Notes under the pieces: model-generated
Told to the model about the DNA's origin: nothing
The model's input: only the letters and a program-made list of their open reading frames with translations
The model's database searches: none
Origin: Trema orientale
Taxonomy: Eukaryota; Streptophyta; Magnoliopsida; Rosales; Cannabaceae
Direction of reading: 5' to 3'
Assembly: GCA_002914845.1 (NCBI GenBank)
Contig: JXTC01000026.1
Location: 1,537,899-1,601,898 of the forward strand
DNA length: 64,000 nucleotides
Shown: piece by piece, positions 45,501 to 56,263 of the stretch
Layout of the letters: each line of letters starts with the position of its first letter
Position numbering within the stretch: position 1 is the first letter of the stretch
Position numbers and translations under genes: made by a program

Positions 45501-46365
45501 AGAAAAATTACACTTCAGAGTTGATGTTTTTTCTTTCCTCCTTGCAATAAACTCTATTTTATAAGAAGATATCAATGTTTTGAGATTGTAGCATGCATGT
45601 AGGAAGTTGTGCTCTTTATTGTTGTAATTTATGTTCAAACTTTAGTCATACAAAGAAAAGGACAGGTTTTTGTGACCGCTTTTACACTTGGGAAGGTATG
45701 TACGTAGATAACAGTGTTATATGCTTTGTATGGGAAAGCATATTTCTTAATAGTTCGTTTAAACTAGTTTTGTATTGCTTTTAACTTGGTTTACTGCTTT
45801 TGAACTCGCACTATTTTAGGAGCTATATGATAATTATTGGACTGTCTGCAACTCTCTACGAGGAAAGAAGATAGATAAGGAAAAAATTCCGTTGGAGCAT
45901 GCGTATCTTCTGAGTAGGATTTGGATCACCAAACCCCAGAAAAGTAGCAAAGATCATTAATTGGAGTTGTAACATTTACAATTAAATTGTAATTTAACAT
46001 GACAAATACTTTTTTTTTTTTAAAAAAGGACAACGAATAGGAAAAAAAAATCCTCATTTTAAATTTATCCAAGTAGGACGATGTCATCCAATCCTACTCA
46101 GCCAGATGATTTAAGACAAATAATTAAATCAGGTCTATACCAAAAGTAATCTCAACCCACCTAATTATGTTCCATTATTTTTGTTTCTATAATGAACAGT
46201 GGAACCAAACCATCTGAACGATAAGTTATATTAGACCAAAAAGGATCAGGCACACACTAAAAGAGCTCCTGATTTATGAGTATGAATTCCACTCTTATAT
46301 TCTTACGAAAATTAATACCATTAATTGTCATTAAGCAATGTTAAGGCAGCTATACTGAAGGAAAC

Positions 46366-46429
46366 CATAGTGATCCCACTCTATAAAAAGGGAGTCCAAC
46401 TCAACAGAACACCATATAGTAGAAGAACA
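46366..46429 (+). promoter_or_regulatory. conserved core promoter of the WAT1-related gene
   Basis: GAAACCATAGTGATCCC (46359-46375) is followed by CTCTATAAAA. The TATA box TATAAAA is at 46382-46388, 48 bp before the ATG. The same arrangement occurs at 41467-41534 (TATA intact) and 58460-58563 (TATA changed to TATACAA). Conservation between copies supports function. Confidence 0.7.
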
Positions 46430-48704
46430 ATGGAAGAGCAGAGTGAGAGAGTGAGCGGAAAAAGTAAAAGACAAAAGCTAATTCAGGAGTCTATACCATA
46501 TGTTCTGTGTTTGTTCTGCAATGTCTGTGTCGCAGGGTACTATATGGTCTCCAAAGTTTCTCTAAACAAAGGCTTGAGTCGGTATGTGCTTGTGACCTAC
46601 GGCTATGCTTTCGGAACTCTGGCAACGGCTCTACTTGCTTTTCTCTTTGAAAGGTTATATTTTTCATTCTTCGTACAGAAAACTCTTGGTTATCTTTTTC
46701 GTTGTTGCTTACAAATTTTCAAACCAAGTTCTTTTGGTTCTAAAACTACTTTCTCCACCAGGAATAAAACTTGCAAAATGACCATTCCCGTCTTGCGAAA
46801 TTGCTTCTTAATAGGTGTACTAGGGTGAGTAAATTACATATTACGGTACTTAATTTTGGCTCAGATTGGTCAAAAATTAATGTTTCATCTGGCACTTTGT
46901 ATTTCAGAGCAGTGTTAGCGAGGACAATGTTTTTCATGGGACTGCAATACACCTCACAGGCTTTCGCTTCTGCTTTGTCAAACATATTTCCAGCCTTTAC
47001 CTTTGTCTTAGCAGTTTTATTCAGGTACACATCAACGAGCTCAATAATATTTCTGCTCTATAATGCCTCTGTTAGTTTTGAAACTTACTAAACAGAATAT
47101 ATTATAATTTGTGCATTCGAGCTCATTTCGAATACTGGATCAGGATAAAATTTGATAACATTAAATTAATCTATATTTGGTGTATGAATAAAGCAGTATT
47201 GGATAGGATTAATATAATATATAAGGGAATGACTTTGTAGAGAATTTGGGATTGGGTAGGATTACGAATTTGCATAAAAATAATAGAATGTTTTGAAGTG
47301 GTAAAAAGTGATATTTTTCGAAATTTACTTTTAAAACTTGTATTATTCATTTAACTTTTAAAATAGTAAAAATCAGAAATGAAATTTTCCCACATATCTT
47401 TTTGAAAGTGTTACTTTTGTAAATACGTTTTTAAAAATGATATTGTTCCAAAAGTGGTTTCAAAGTGGTATTTTTTGAAAATGATACTTTTCCAAAATTG
47501 TTTTCAAAGTGGTACTTTTCTAAATTAATATTAGAAAATGGCATTTTTCTAGATTAATCAAACCTCTTACCTTTTTTTTTTTGTTATAAATATGAAACAT
47601 ACATGCTAGTCCTACCCTATCTAATTCAATTGGATCTTTTAAAGTAGTTCAATCATATTCTATCATATACTGCATGTCAAACAAAGCTAAAGATGACTAA
47701 GCAAGAAACTGAAATTTTAAAGCTTTTATATTGGCTGATTTCATAAGGATGAGTACTGTAAAAATTTTGGATTTATGATGATCAGAATGGAGAAATTAGA
47801 CATTACAAAGCATAGTTCTCAAGCAAAGATAGGAGGAACTATTCTTTCCTTCATTGGAGCAACAGTCATGACCCTTGTAAAGGGTATCACTGTGATATCA
47901 ATACATGGTCAAAGCTCCCATAATCAATCTGCCAGTACTTCAAAACTATCTTTTGACAAAGACTGGATAAAAGGATCATCTCTTCTTGTTGCTTCAGAGC
48001 TCTCATCAGCAGCCCTCTACATCCTACAGGTGTTAATTACATCTTCCCATAGTTTCAAAAAATTTCCACTAATCACAACAATAAGATTTGTATTTAGTAT
48101 AGTAAGTAATTAGATTCCACTTCAGTTTATGGAAAAGAAAATACATTAACTGAAATTTTGTATACGATTGATGCAGACAAAAACGGTAAAAATGTATGCA
48201 GCACCATTAACCCTTACAGCACTGAGTTGCTTATCAGGAACTCTGCTCTCGACCATCATGACTGCAATTCTAGATCATAGAGCAGCCTCTTGGAGATTGT
48301 CATGGAATATTACACTCTTTGCTCCACTTTATAATGTAAGAATTAAACTTAAAATTTATCAATTGTCAAACAAAATAAAGATTTGATTTTTATTGTTGTA
48401 GGGAGTCATGGTCATTGGGCTGGTACTATACGTCCGTACTGTGGTAATACAAAGAAAAGGTCCAGTCTTCGCCACTGCATTTAACCCTTTGTCGACGATA
48501 GTAGCAGCTGTTGCGGGATTATTCATTCTGGGAGAAGCTTTACACTTGGGAAGGTTAGTATATTTGTTTGAATTACTGTTGTTCTTAATTGATACTTCTG
48601 ATATGTACCTCTTTGAACACCTTTACAGTATTATAGGAGCTATGTTAACGATTCTTGGACTATATGCAATTCTGTGGGGAAAGAAGAAAGAGGAGGGAGC
48701 TTAG
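46430..48704 (+). CDS. WAT1-related (EamA/MtN21-type) membrane transporter, seven exons
   Basis: Exons are 46430-46653, 46762-46824, 46908-47024, 47786-48029, 48177-48335, 48402-48553 and 48629-48704. All introns are GT-AG and phases match, giving 1035 nt and 344 residues. The protein starts with a short charged N-terminus. Alternating hydrophobic segments follow, about ten in all, in two EamA halves: the first around GLQYTSQAFASALSNIFPAF (about residues 104-123), the second ending in IGAMLTILGLYAILWGKKK. Such proteins sit in plant membranes and export small molecules such as auxin or amino acids; the substrate here is unknown. The seven-exon layout is typical of the family. No stop or shift is seen. 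It is slightly shorter than the usual 360-390 residues. Confidence 0.88.
47164..47690. repeat. intron 3 insertion with AGTGGTATTTTTC-type repeats
   Basis: The 761-bp third intron of the transporter holds several diverged copies of an AGTGGTA(C/T)TTTTC motif (about 47290-47550). Flanking GCAGTATTGGATAGGATTA-like sequence at the left and its loose complement near 47660-47690 hint at a small transposon. Neither end is firm. Confidence 0.35.
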
Positions 48705-50094
48705 TTGGAGCATACAAGTGTGTCTGAGTAAGACAATATTGGAATTAGATCAAAAGGTGACAAAGGCAGATCAGATCATGTGGTTTGATCGGAGATATCA
48801 ACTAACAATTAATGTGGTTTATTAAGTCTCCAGAATAATTGAAAAAAATATTATGGCTCTTTTCGTCCATATAATTGTTCATACTGCTCTCAAGGAGCAC
48901 TGTATCACATTGTTTGTGTGTATAGATATATTTACATATCTTTTAACAACTTAACAATTAGAATCTCTATATAATACTTAATTAGAAAACTATATAAAAA
49001 GAGCAAGGCAGATCATAGTTTTTAGTACGTGGGACCGAGCTCCTCGAGAAGCTTATACCTGTGGAATAGAGTTTCTTTTTGTGCTACTTGAAAAAAGTTC
49101 GAATAAAGTTTCTTTTTGTGCTACTTATTAAATAAGTTCGTTTTGATAATTTCCTGGTTGGTGAGAATTTAATGCAACTTCCTTATATTTCAATATTAAA
49201 ATGCTCTTTCATTACTCTCTTAAACCTTGCACAAGAAAAAGAAGAATGTTGTGAATTTGTTATAAGTAGGGGCGGCTGAATGTAATTCGACGAAGGCCAT
49301 GGCCAAAGCCCAAATTGAGCCAAGGCACCATAATTTACTTCATATTGTACTTAAAGTAATCTTAAATAATAAGCAATTAATAATTTGTTGATTCTTTTTT
49401 TTTTTTTTAAAGAAAAATACCGTTGCTGGTCTTTTTTTAATGGTATTAAATATTAATTTATGTACATATTTTCTTCTGTTTTAGCCCTTTTTAGCAAAAA
49501 TTTAAATGATAAAATTCTACAAATACAGAACTTTGACTATTCGCTTAATTATTCTACAATTCTTTTTTCTCAATTTCATCTACACTAATCATTCTTGCTC
49601 TCTCTCTCTCTCTCACTGTAATTCTCAAAATTCATGATATTATTTCTAGGTTCTATTATTATTAGTATTATTGTTGTTATTATTATCATTTTTCATGTTT
49701 TTTTTTATTTGCATTTATAATCGTACATATATATATATAAGATTTTTTATTCTTGTATTGTTTATAGAAGAATGCTATTGTTACAGATTTTACTTATTTA
49801 TCTTTAAATAAATACGAATATGTTCGGTAAAAAATAGAAACTTAAGACACAAAGAAAAGTGGAAGAATTAATTGAATCCCCAAAAGCAACCTTTGATAAT
49901 TTTCTAACAAGTAACAAAAAAGAAGTAAATACACGTGAAGTTGTAGAAGTTGAACAACCAGATTTGAATAAATTAAAAGTAATGAAGAAATAAATACTGA
50001 AAAAACTAGTGATGAAACATGTGACAAGTGGACATTGCCTACAGGATATTTAAAATTGAGATTAAGGGATAATATCAAAAAATAAAAAACACCC
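48705..50094. other. 3' flank of the transporter gene and intergenic DNA
   Basis: The first few hundred bases include the 3' untranslated region; no clear poly(A) signal was fixed. Farther on are a TTCTTTTTGTGCTACTT duplication (about 49070-49130), a (TC)n run near 49598-49614 and an (ATT)n-like stretch near 49655-49690. A possible ORF on the minus strand at 49842-50078 shows no family features. Confidence 0.45.
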
Positions 50095-50545
50095 TACATT
50101 TCGCCTTTTTGCAAAAAATTTAGCATTTTCATTAATATGAAATAAAATATTTTATTTGTGTGTTTCTTTCAGATTTCACCAGATTCACATATAAAATTAA
50201 AATTGGAGTTAATATTATTGAAAGTGAATGCTTTTAACTTAAGAAATTATGTAACAATTTTTTTTTTTTTAAAGTTTGTGTATGTATGAAAGCTATTACA
50301 ATTAGATTTCTAAAAAGTTATAGATCATTTATTAGTCTAAGTAGTTGTCTTCCGGCTAATTCTGTAGATTCCAACCAATCATTTGGGAGAATAAAAATAA
50401 TTTTATAATAATTTTAAACTCTAATTTTGATTGTATATGTGAATCTAGTGAAATTTGATAGAAAAATACAAATAGAAGATTTTATTTGATATTAATGAAA
50501 AGACGCAAATTTTCTAGATTATCTATATTATAAACTGAAAAGATA
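50095..50545. mobile_element. foldback candidate with 130-bp inverted arms
   Basis: The reverse complement of about 50125-50235 matches about 50400-50515. Shared pieces are TATGTGAATCT(A/G)GTGAAAT, ATTTTATTT and ATATTAATGAAAA. The loop of about 170 bp holds a T-run and no gene. Outer ends and a target duplication were not resolved. Confidence 0.5.
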
Positions 50546-51164
50546 TTTTAGTAAATTTGGTATTAATAATTTTACATCTCAAAAAGTAAGAAAAATTGGC
50601 TTTAAATAGAGGACATATATATTTAGAAAGCCTAATTAAAAATTCTGCCCAGGTCTCCAATCATATTGCGCCGCCCCTGCTCATGGTAATAACATCCATT
50701 GGCACGTCCAAGTTCATGGACCAACTTGAAATTGACCACGTAGTTGGGACCGAAATTTACAATAACCAAAATGATATGTAGTTTACAACATAAATTACTA
50801 AATTTAATGCCGTTAACCCTCTTATGTTCGACAAAATTTTGTCAATATTGCAGCAATGGAGTGCTTTAATTATAAAAGAAACATCTTATGTTTGAATTTG
50901 TGCAATAAAATATAATCTAATATGTTCAAAATAAGGCTGACATTTCCAATATCTACAACAATTAATTGTGAAATACACAAATATCCCACGTTGGGCTTCG
51001 AAGTCATTTCCATCCAATATTAATGATTTATATGATGGTCATGACTAGCAGTTCAACCTAGCTTGCTACCCAAGTTGATAACTTTGAAGTAAATTAGTGG
51101 CAGAATGTCTAATGTTTCGGATAGCGCGCATTAGTCATATTAATATTGTTATAGTTTAACGTCG

Positions 51165-51804
51165 TTAAGAAGGTAGAAAATGACATGTAGTTTGCTACTT
51201 AGGTTTAAAATAATATTGTCGTTTACCTGGTAAAACAACATGTTTTTTAGTGGAGTAGTTGGTGGCTGTTGCGTCTTGAAATGAGAAATTGGATGTATTG
51301 GTCAGTCATGCAAACGATGTTTGAGTAATGCTGAGCCATAAAATTCAAGAAAGTTTTAAGAAAGTTTTCTTTTAAATAATGGAATGTCTACTACGATTTC
51401 ACTTAAATGGAATTTTTTTTTTATTATTTTTTTAAATCCAAATTCGCATGCATATCGTCATTAATTGGTTTTTATCTATGATTAATATATACTGAGCACT
51501 GATGAAGCAACATATTCTAGGAAGACGTTCATCTTTCCATCTTATGTATTCAAAGTGCCGCGCGCACATATGCTTCCGAATGCCAGAGTGATGAAATCTT
51601 GCAAATCTCTCTCTATTCTGCTATCCATGACACATGTTATCATGATAAAATAATAACCCGACTAAATCTTGGTATTAATTTCTTTAACAAATTATGACTA
51701 ATGCATTGATCTCTTATAAATTTTAATATCTCATGTTAGTAAAAGCAATATTTTTGGCATCGAACGTACACATGTAGAATATATTTTCTTGATCTAATTT
51801 TAGA
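51165..51804 (+). repeat. segmental duplication shared with remnant I
   Basis: The stretch is similar and collinear with 24290-24690: GGTAGAAAATGACATGTAGT, then CTTCCGAATGCC-type and ATCTTGCAAATCTCTC blocks, then TATATTTTCTTG. It is cut at 51804 by the probable solo LTR and resumes at about 54132. About 0.6 kb between 50546 and 51164 shows no gene. Confidence 0.65.
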
Positions 51805-54126
51805 TGTCACGATCGAAAATCTAAAGTCGTGACTTTTAGTAATTTTGTGTGGAAATATAATAAAATATTAATTTTACAAAATTTAAGAGAAATTAGGTAT
51901 TAGATAATTTCATTTTGATTCTTAAATCGTTATAAATTTCATAATCATTAAAACTCTTATTAGTTTTAATTATTTAAGGAGATACCCATTAAATTTTAAG
52001 AAAATTTCCAGCTATCTTATTTGGAAAACTTGTTGAGAAATAAAAAACTTTGATAAATTGAATTTAACTGAAGTTTTTAGTTTAATGTCCAAAACATTTT
52101 ACATAAAATCGTTTACAATTTCTAGTTCTCAAATTAACAACAAAATCATCCTCATACGATTACTTACTAATCTTGGCTAAATAATTGAACAAGGAAAGAA
52201 AGACAACAGAGTATGAATACCCACAAGGGTTTAAGAGTAGAACCGTAAGTACAAGCTACACCGCTTGTCTGACCACCGGGATTACTACCTCAATTAGACA
52301 AATACCTAAAAGTGTGAGAAGTAAGGGGGGTGAGCATTCACATACTCAGTAGCAATTCAATTACCTTTTTGAGTGGATGTAATTTTACCAAAGCTGCATG
52401 GTAAATACCTTTTCCAAAATCCATTTACAAACCAAGTTTATAAAACAATTGGTATCCAAAATAATCACATATTCAAAACCAAAACTAGATCTACATAATT
52501 GTACATATCATAAATCAACCAAGTATATGAGTAAGCTCTCATCCTCCTATCACGACCCTGTAAGTACCCAGCATCCTGACACTACCAGTAGGTGTATCAG
52601 CAAAAAACTGGCACAGGGGCCTAGATCTTTCACCTAGTGCTGTGTCAAACCATCGTGAAATCATGATTTTTCATAAATAAATTTTAATGCAATTATAAAT
52701 CAAAATAGATATAAAACTAGGTAATTGGACCCCTACCTCAAAACGGTAGCTATACCAAGCTAACGATGCTCGAAGAAACTCTCAATGGTTACTTGGGTGT
52801 TCAAATAGCCGTTTTGGGATCCTAGTAAGCATACTTGGGAAAGTGACTTTTCTACTGGAGCTTCGGATGGAGAAATAGAGGTCACCACTGAATTCAGAGA
52901 ACTAAAAAATAGTAGATTAGACATATACTGTGTCAACCGGGACCAGCCTCGTGGCACACAAAATGATACTATTCACGAGTCTTGGAATTTGTGCCATCTC
53001 GAAACATAACGATATTATAAATCAAAATTTGTTTCTCGACCTCATTAAATCTAAATTTCAAATCAGAATTTAATTTCGAGATCTCAAACCTTAAACGGGC
53101 TTTAAAATCTGAGAATTATGAAAATATCTTTTTTTGGAATTAATATAAAAAATATCTACTTTTTCCAAATTATTTAGAAAAATATCATTTTTTCTGATGA
53201 TTTACAAAAAATCACTTTTCTGAAATATTTTAGAAAATAACATTATCACAAAATTACTTAGAAAAATATCACTTTTGAAAATATTTGAAAAAGTATCAAC
53301 TTCACTAATTATTTGTAAACAATGTCATTTTTGCAATAATATTTGGAAAGTAACAGTTTTTTAATCTCAGCCCAAGGCCCAAATCTGGATAACAACAGAC
53401 TCTAGTCTAACACTATTTAATTTTACAAAAATATCACTTTTCATTTTAAATTAGAAAAATACCACATTTTTCAATTCGAAAATTAACATACTTCTGTATA
53501 TCATTTGAATTTTTACTAACAGTAATTATTCATGATTTATAACCGTATTTCAGCTTGTATATTTACCTCGGATAAAATAATTACCTAACGAAGAATTTTA
53601 CGAAAATATCACTTTTTATAAAGTTGATAAAAAGATAAAAGTGGTAGAAAAATCTTACCAGAAGTGAATTTGGAGGTGTAACTATTTGGAGGAGGTCGGC
53701 GACGACGAGACGAATCCAACGGTATTGGAGGTGAGTCAAATAGAGGTCCGACGGAACTCCGGCGAGTGAAAAATTGAGCGGTGGCCGAAATCTTCAAAGA
53801 CTCCGTTTTCTGGAGACCGGTAGCAAAATCGGGTGGTGACGGCTAGCAGAGCTTCATTAGCATCTGGCGGTGGATGTGAACTGGCACATCGGCATCAGAG
53901 ATGGGTGGTGCGGCGGCTTTTCGCGTCGGCATATCTCTCTCTCTCTCTCAAGCCCTTGTGTGAAGAAGATGAAGATTTCTGGGGGTTTTATGCAATTTTC
54001 ATAAACTGTAGCTCTAATTTAAATATTTAAGATATTTTTATTAAATATTCCGTAAATTCAAATTTACTAAAATCCCATTTTGTTAGAAAATATCTCTTTT
54101 ACCCTTAAAAGTATCAGGTTTTTACA
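51805..54126. mobile_element. probable solo LTR of a Ty3/gypsy element, about 2.3 kb
   Basis: Comparison with remnants I and II shows a large insertion here. It begins TGTCACG and ends TTTTTACA. The flanking 5-mers TTAGA and TTATA differ at one base. The layout resembles the gypsy LTR at 60187-63007: TGTCAC/TGTGAC-type start, an ACTCAGTA block, a short GC-rich block, and great length. A GC-rich segment (about 53690-53970) and diverged AAAAATATCACTTTT motifs (about 53160-53480) lie inside. No internal coding region is present. Confidence 0.5.
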
Positions 54127-54131
54127 TTATA

Positions 54132-54650
54132 CATTTCTTACTCTATTTTGAAATTAAGAAAAATATTATTATTATAAATGAGTGTTGTGAGAATATTCTT
54201 TCATGTAGAGCATCTACGAATTTCTTAATGGAAAGTTAGGCTCTATCATCTAAGTATATTCTAATGTATTTTCTTGCCATTAAATTGAAAAGAAATGGAT
54301 AAAACATTAAAGAATTAAGCATTTTCACGGCATAATTTTGCAGAGACGGTACTGAGAGTAGACAACCATATATATAAATTTATTGGGGAAGCTGGCATGC
54401 AAACTAAAAAGCTATTTTCTGTTTAATTTGAAAAATAGAAAACTGTTTTCAAAGAACAAAGAGAAGCATTTGACCATATTTTTAGGAAAGAAAAGTTAAG
54501 ATAAAAATAAAATATAAAAAAGAAAAGTAGGAAATATCATTTAGATATTTTCATTTGTATTTTCATTCTCTAAACTTTAGCTACTTTTGCAATCTTCAAT
54601 ATTATAGCCAAAATAGGATATACAACATAAATGAACCATATTGAGACGAT
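54132..54650 (+). repeat. segmental duplication of the transporter intron, continued
   Basis: From CTCTATTTTGAAATT to about 54420 it matches remnant I (24700-25010) and remnant II (43170-43440): GAGTGTTGTGAGAAT, TTTCATGTAGAGCATCTAC, GAGACGGTACTGAGAGTAG. After that it becomes unrelated AT-rich DNA. Confidence 0.7.
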
Positions 54651-54654
54651 ATTT

Positions 54655-54722
54655 ATTGGGACGATATTTTGTCGTCCTAATACGTAACTATATTAGGACG
54701 ACATATTGGTGTCGTCCCAATA
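54655..54722. repeat. four-armed GGACGA palindrome cluster
   Basis: TTGGGACGA...TCGTCCTAA is followed after 12 bases by TTAGGACGA...TCGTCCCAA. Each pair can form a hairpin, and the outer and inner arms can also pair across the whole. It could be a subterminal fragment of a CACTA-type element, which is a guess. Confidence 0.7.
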
Positions 54723-54879
54723 GATAAAAAACAAAATCAATTACTACGACATTGGTATTGGGACTTAGCATTATCGTCTCAATATATTGGAATGAAAATT
54801 TTGGCACTGGATTGATACCACCAAAAATTTCACAGTTCATTACAAATTATACTCATATTGTAAAAAAAAAATTATTCAG

Positions 54880-55263
54880 AGAGAAAAATTAGTTAAGAGG
54901 GAGTAAGAAGAGATAAATTCAAATGAAGGAATGAAGAGAGAGAAAGTAATAAGAAAGAATATAATAAAAGACAATAATGAGAGAAAATGATGAGAGAGAA
55001 TAAAGAAATAAAAAGTAATGAAAAAATAGAAGAGAAAGAAACAAACGAAAACAAACAAGAGAAAAAAAGTGATAAGAATGCATGGAGATAAAGAATAAGG
55101 ATAGAAAAAATTATAAAAAACAGAGTAGCAATAAAGAATGAGGAGAGAGAATATGATTAAAAAAATAAAAGGATAGAAAATAATAAGAGAGAAAGGGATG
55201 GAATAAAATGAGGAGAGAGAACACAATAAGAGAGAATAAGAAGAAAGAAAGAGATGAGAGAGA
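54880..55263. repeat. purine-rich (GA) tract of about 380 bp
   Basis: The plus strand is nearly free of C and consists of GAGA, AAGA and GATGAGAG runs. The open frame of 116 codons on the minus strand here is a by-product of this composition. A pyrimidine-rich partner lies at about 55540-55840. Confidence 0.8.
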
Positions 55264-55944
55264 CACTACTACACGTTACACTTTTCCCCTTACTAGATCC
55301 ACATCGATTGTTGTGCACAACTAATAAGGTAAGTTTTCACAAGATTTCTCATCACTTTCGAAGTGACAAGAAAAATAAACCCTTTCTCGTCTATTAATAA
55401 CAGACGAAAAAGTGAAAGCTATCCTATTATTTTTAAACAAACGAGATAGACTTGAAAAGTCAAGATCTCAACAGTACAATTTATGTTTAAATTTCGGATT
55501 TCCACCGATGTTGTTTTTTCAAAATTTCGAATTCCCTCTCATTTTTCCTTTAATTTATCCTTATCATGCATTTTCAAACTCATTTTTTTCTCCTCTAGCT
55601 TTTTTTTCCCCTGTTCTCTTCTCTCTCTTCTCTACTCTTTTTTCTATCTTCTGCCTCTATATTCTAAATAATTTTCTGTTCTCTTTTTTTTTTTCCTTAT
55701 CTTCTTTATATCCTTCTTTTCTTCTATCTTCATTCTCTTACTTTTTTTTTTCATCTTTATTTTCTTTCTTCCATTAATCCTCTTTCTCTTTCTCTTCTTT
55801 TTTCTTTTTTCTTTTTTTTTTTCCTCTTCCTTCTTTTACAAACTTTTGAAGTCAAATTTGCAAAAAGTATGAGGATAGAGGAGTGGCTAAAACAGCACAG
55901 TCGTAATATCAAAGTGACGTAAAATCCCCCCTTTTCTTATAGTG
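55264..55944. mobile_element. CACTA-like non-autonomous element candidate
   Basis: It begins CACTACTAC and ends CTTATAGTG, with the 3-bp sequence AGA on both sides (55261-55263 and 55945-55947), as CACTA elements have. Beyond CACTA the two ends match poorly. Internal hairpin: TCGTCTATTAATAACAGACG (55387-55406). A pyrimidine-rich tract fills about 55540-55840. It lies inside the intron-like part of remnant IV. Confidence 0.45.
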
Positions 55945-56263
55945 AGAATGCAGAGAGAGAAAATGAAAAGTGAAGTGATGATGGAGAATGAGGATAAAGA
56001 AACTGATGAAAGAGAGTTACGACAGAATGTGTATATTCAAATTATGTGAAAAATTGAGTTTTTTTCTTTTTAATAACAAAAAAATTAAGCAAACAATTTG
56101 AAAATAATATTTTGTTATTTTCAGAATTTTTTGTTTTCTTTAATTCTGTTTTTAAAAATTGTTCTCAGAGAATAATGTCAAACACACTTATTTGTTATTC
56201 TTAGAAAATAATTTTTTGTTTTTAAAAACAAAAAACTATTTTTCAGTTGCCAGACACTTTACA

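Larger units (their letters stand above)
41467..45895 (+). pseudogene. WAT1-transporter pseudogene II
   Basis: The promoter block with TATAAAA (41489-41495) and the ATG at 41534 match the intact gene, but exon 1 is frameshifted with an early stop. About 0.86 kb of foreign sequence (about 41655-42515) interrupts it before its end at 42573. Exon 2 is at about 42847-42910 and an exon 3 fragment at 43027-43070, with a long intron after it. Exon 4 debris lies at about 43965-44190 and exon 5 is not seen. Exon 6 (45602-45695) lacks about 57 nt of its middle; exon 7 is at about 45820-45890. It carries a SINE-like insertion and a foldback insertion, both listed separately. Confidence 0.75.

Noticed and set aside
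46325-46429. Upstream extension of the transporter start
   Set aside because: The frame is open, but the TATA box at 46382 lies inside it and there is no ATG. The copies share the ATG at 46430.
54876-55777. Open frames rich in Phe, Ser and Leu (both strands)
   Set aside because: They follow from purine- and pyrimidine-rich tracts. A hydrophobic membrane protein is not supported.
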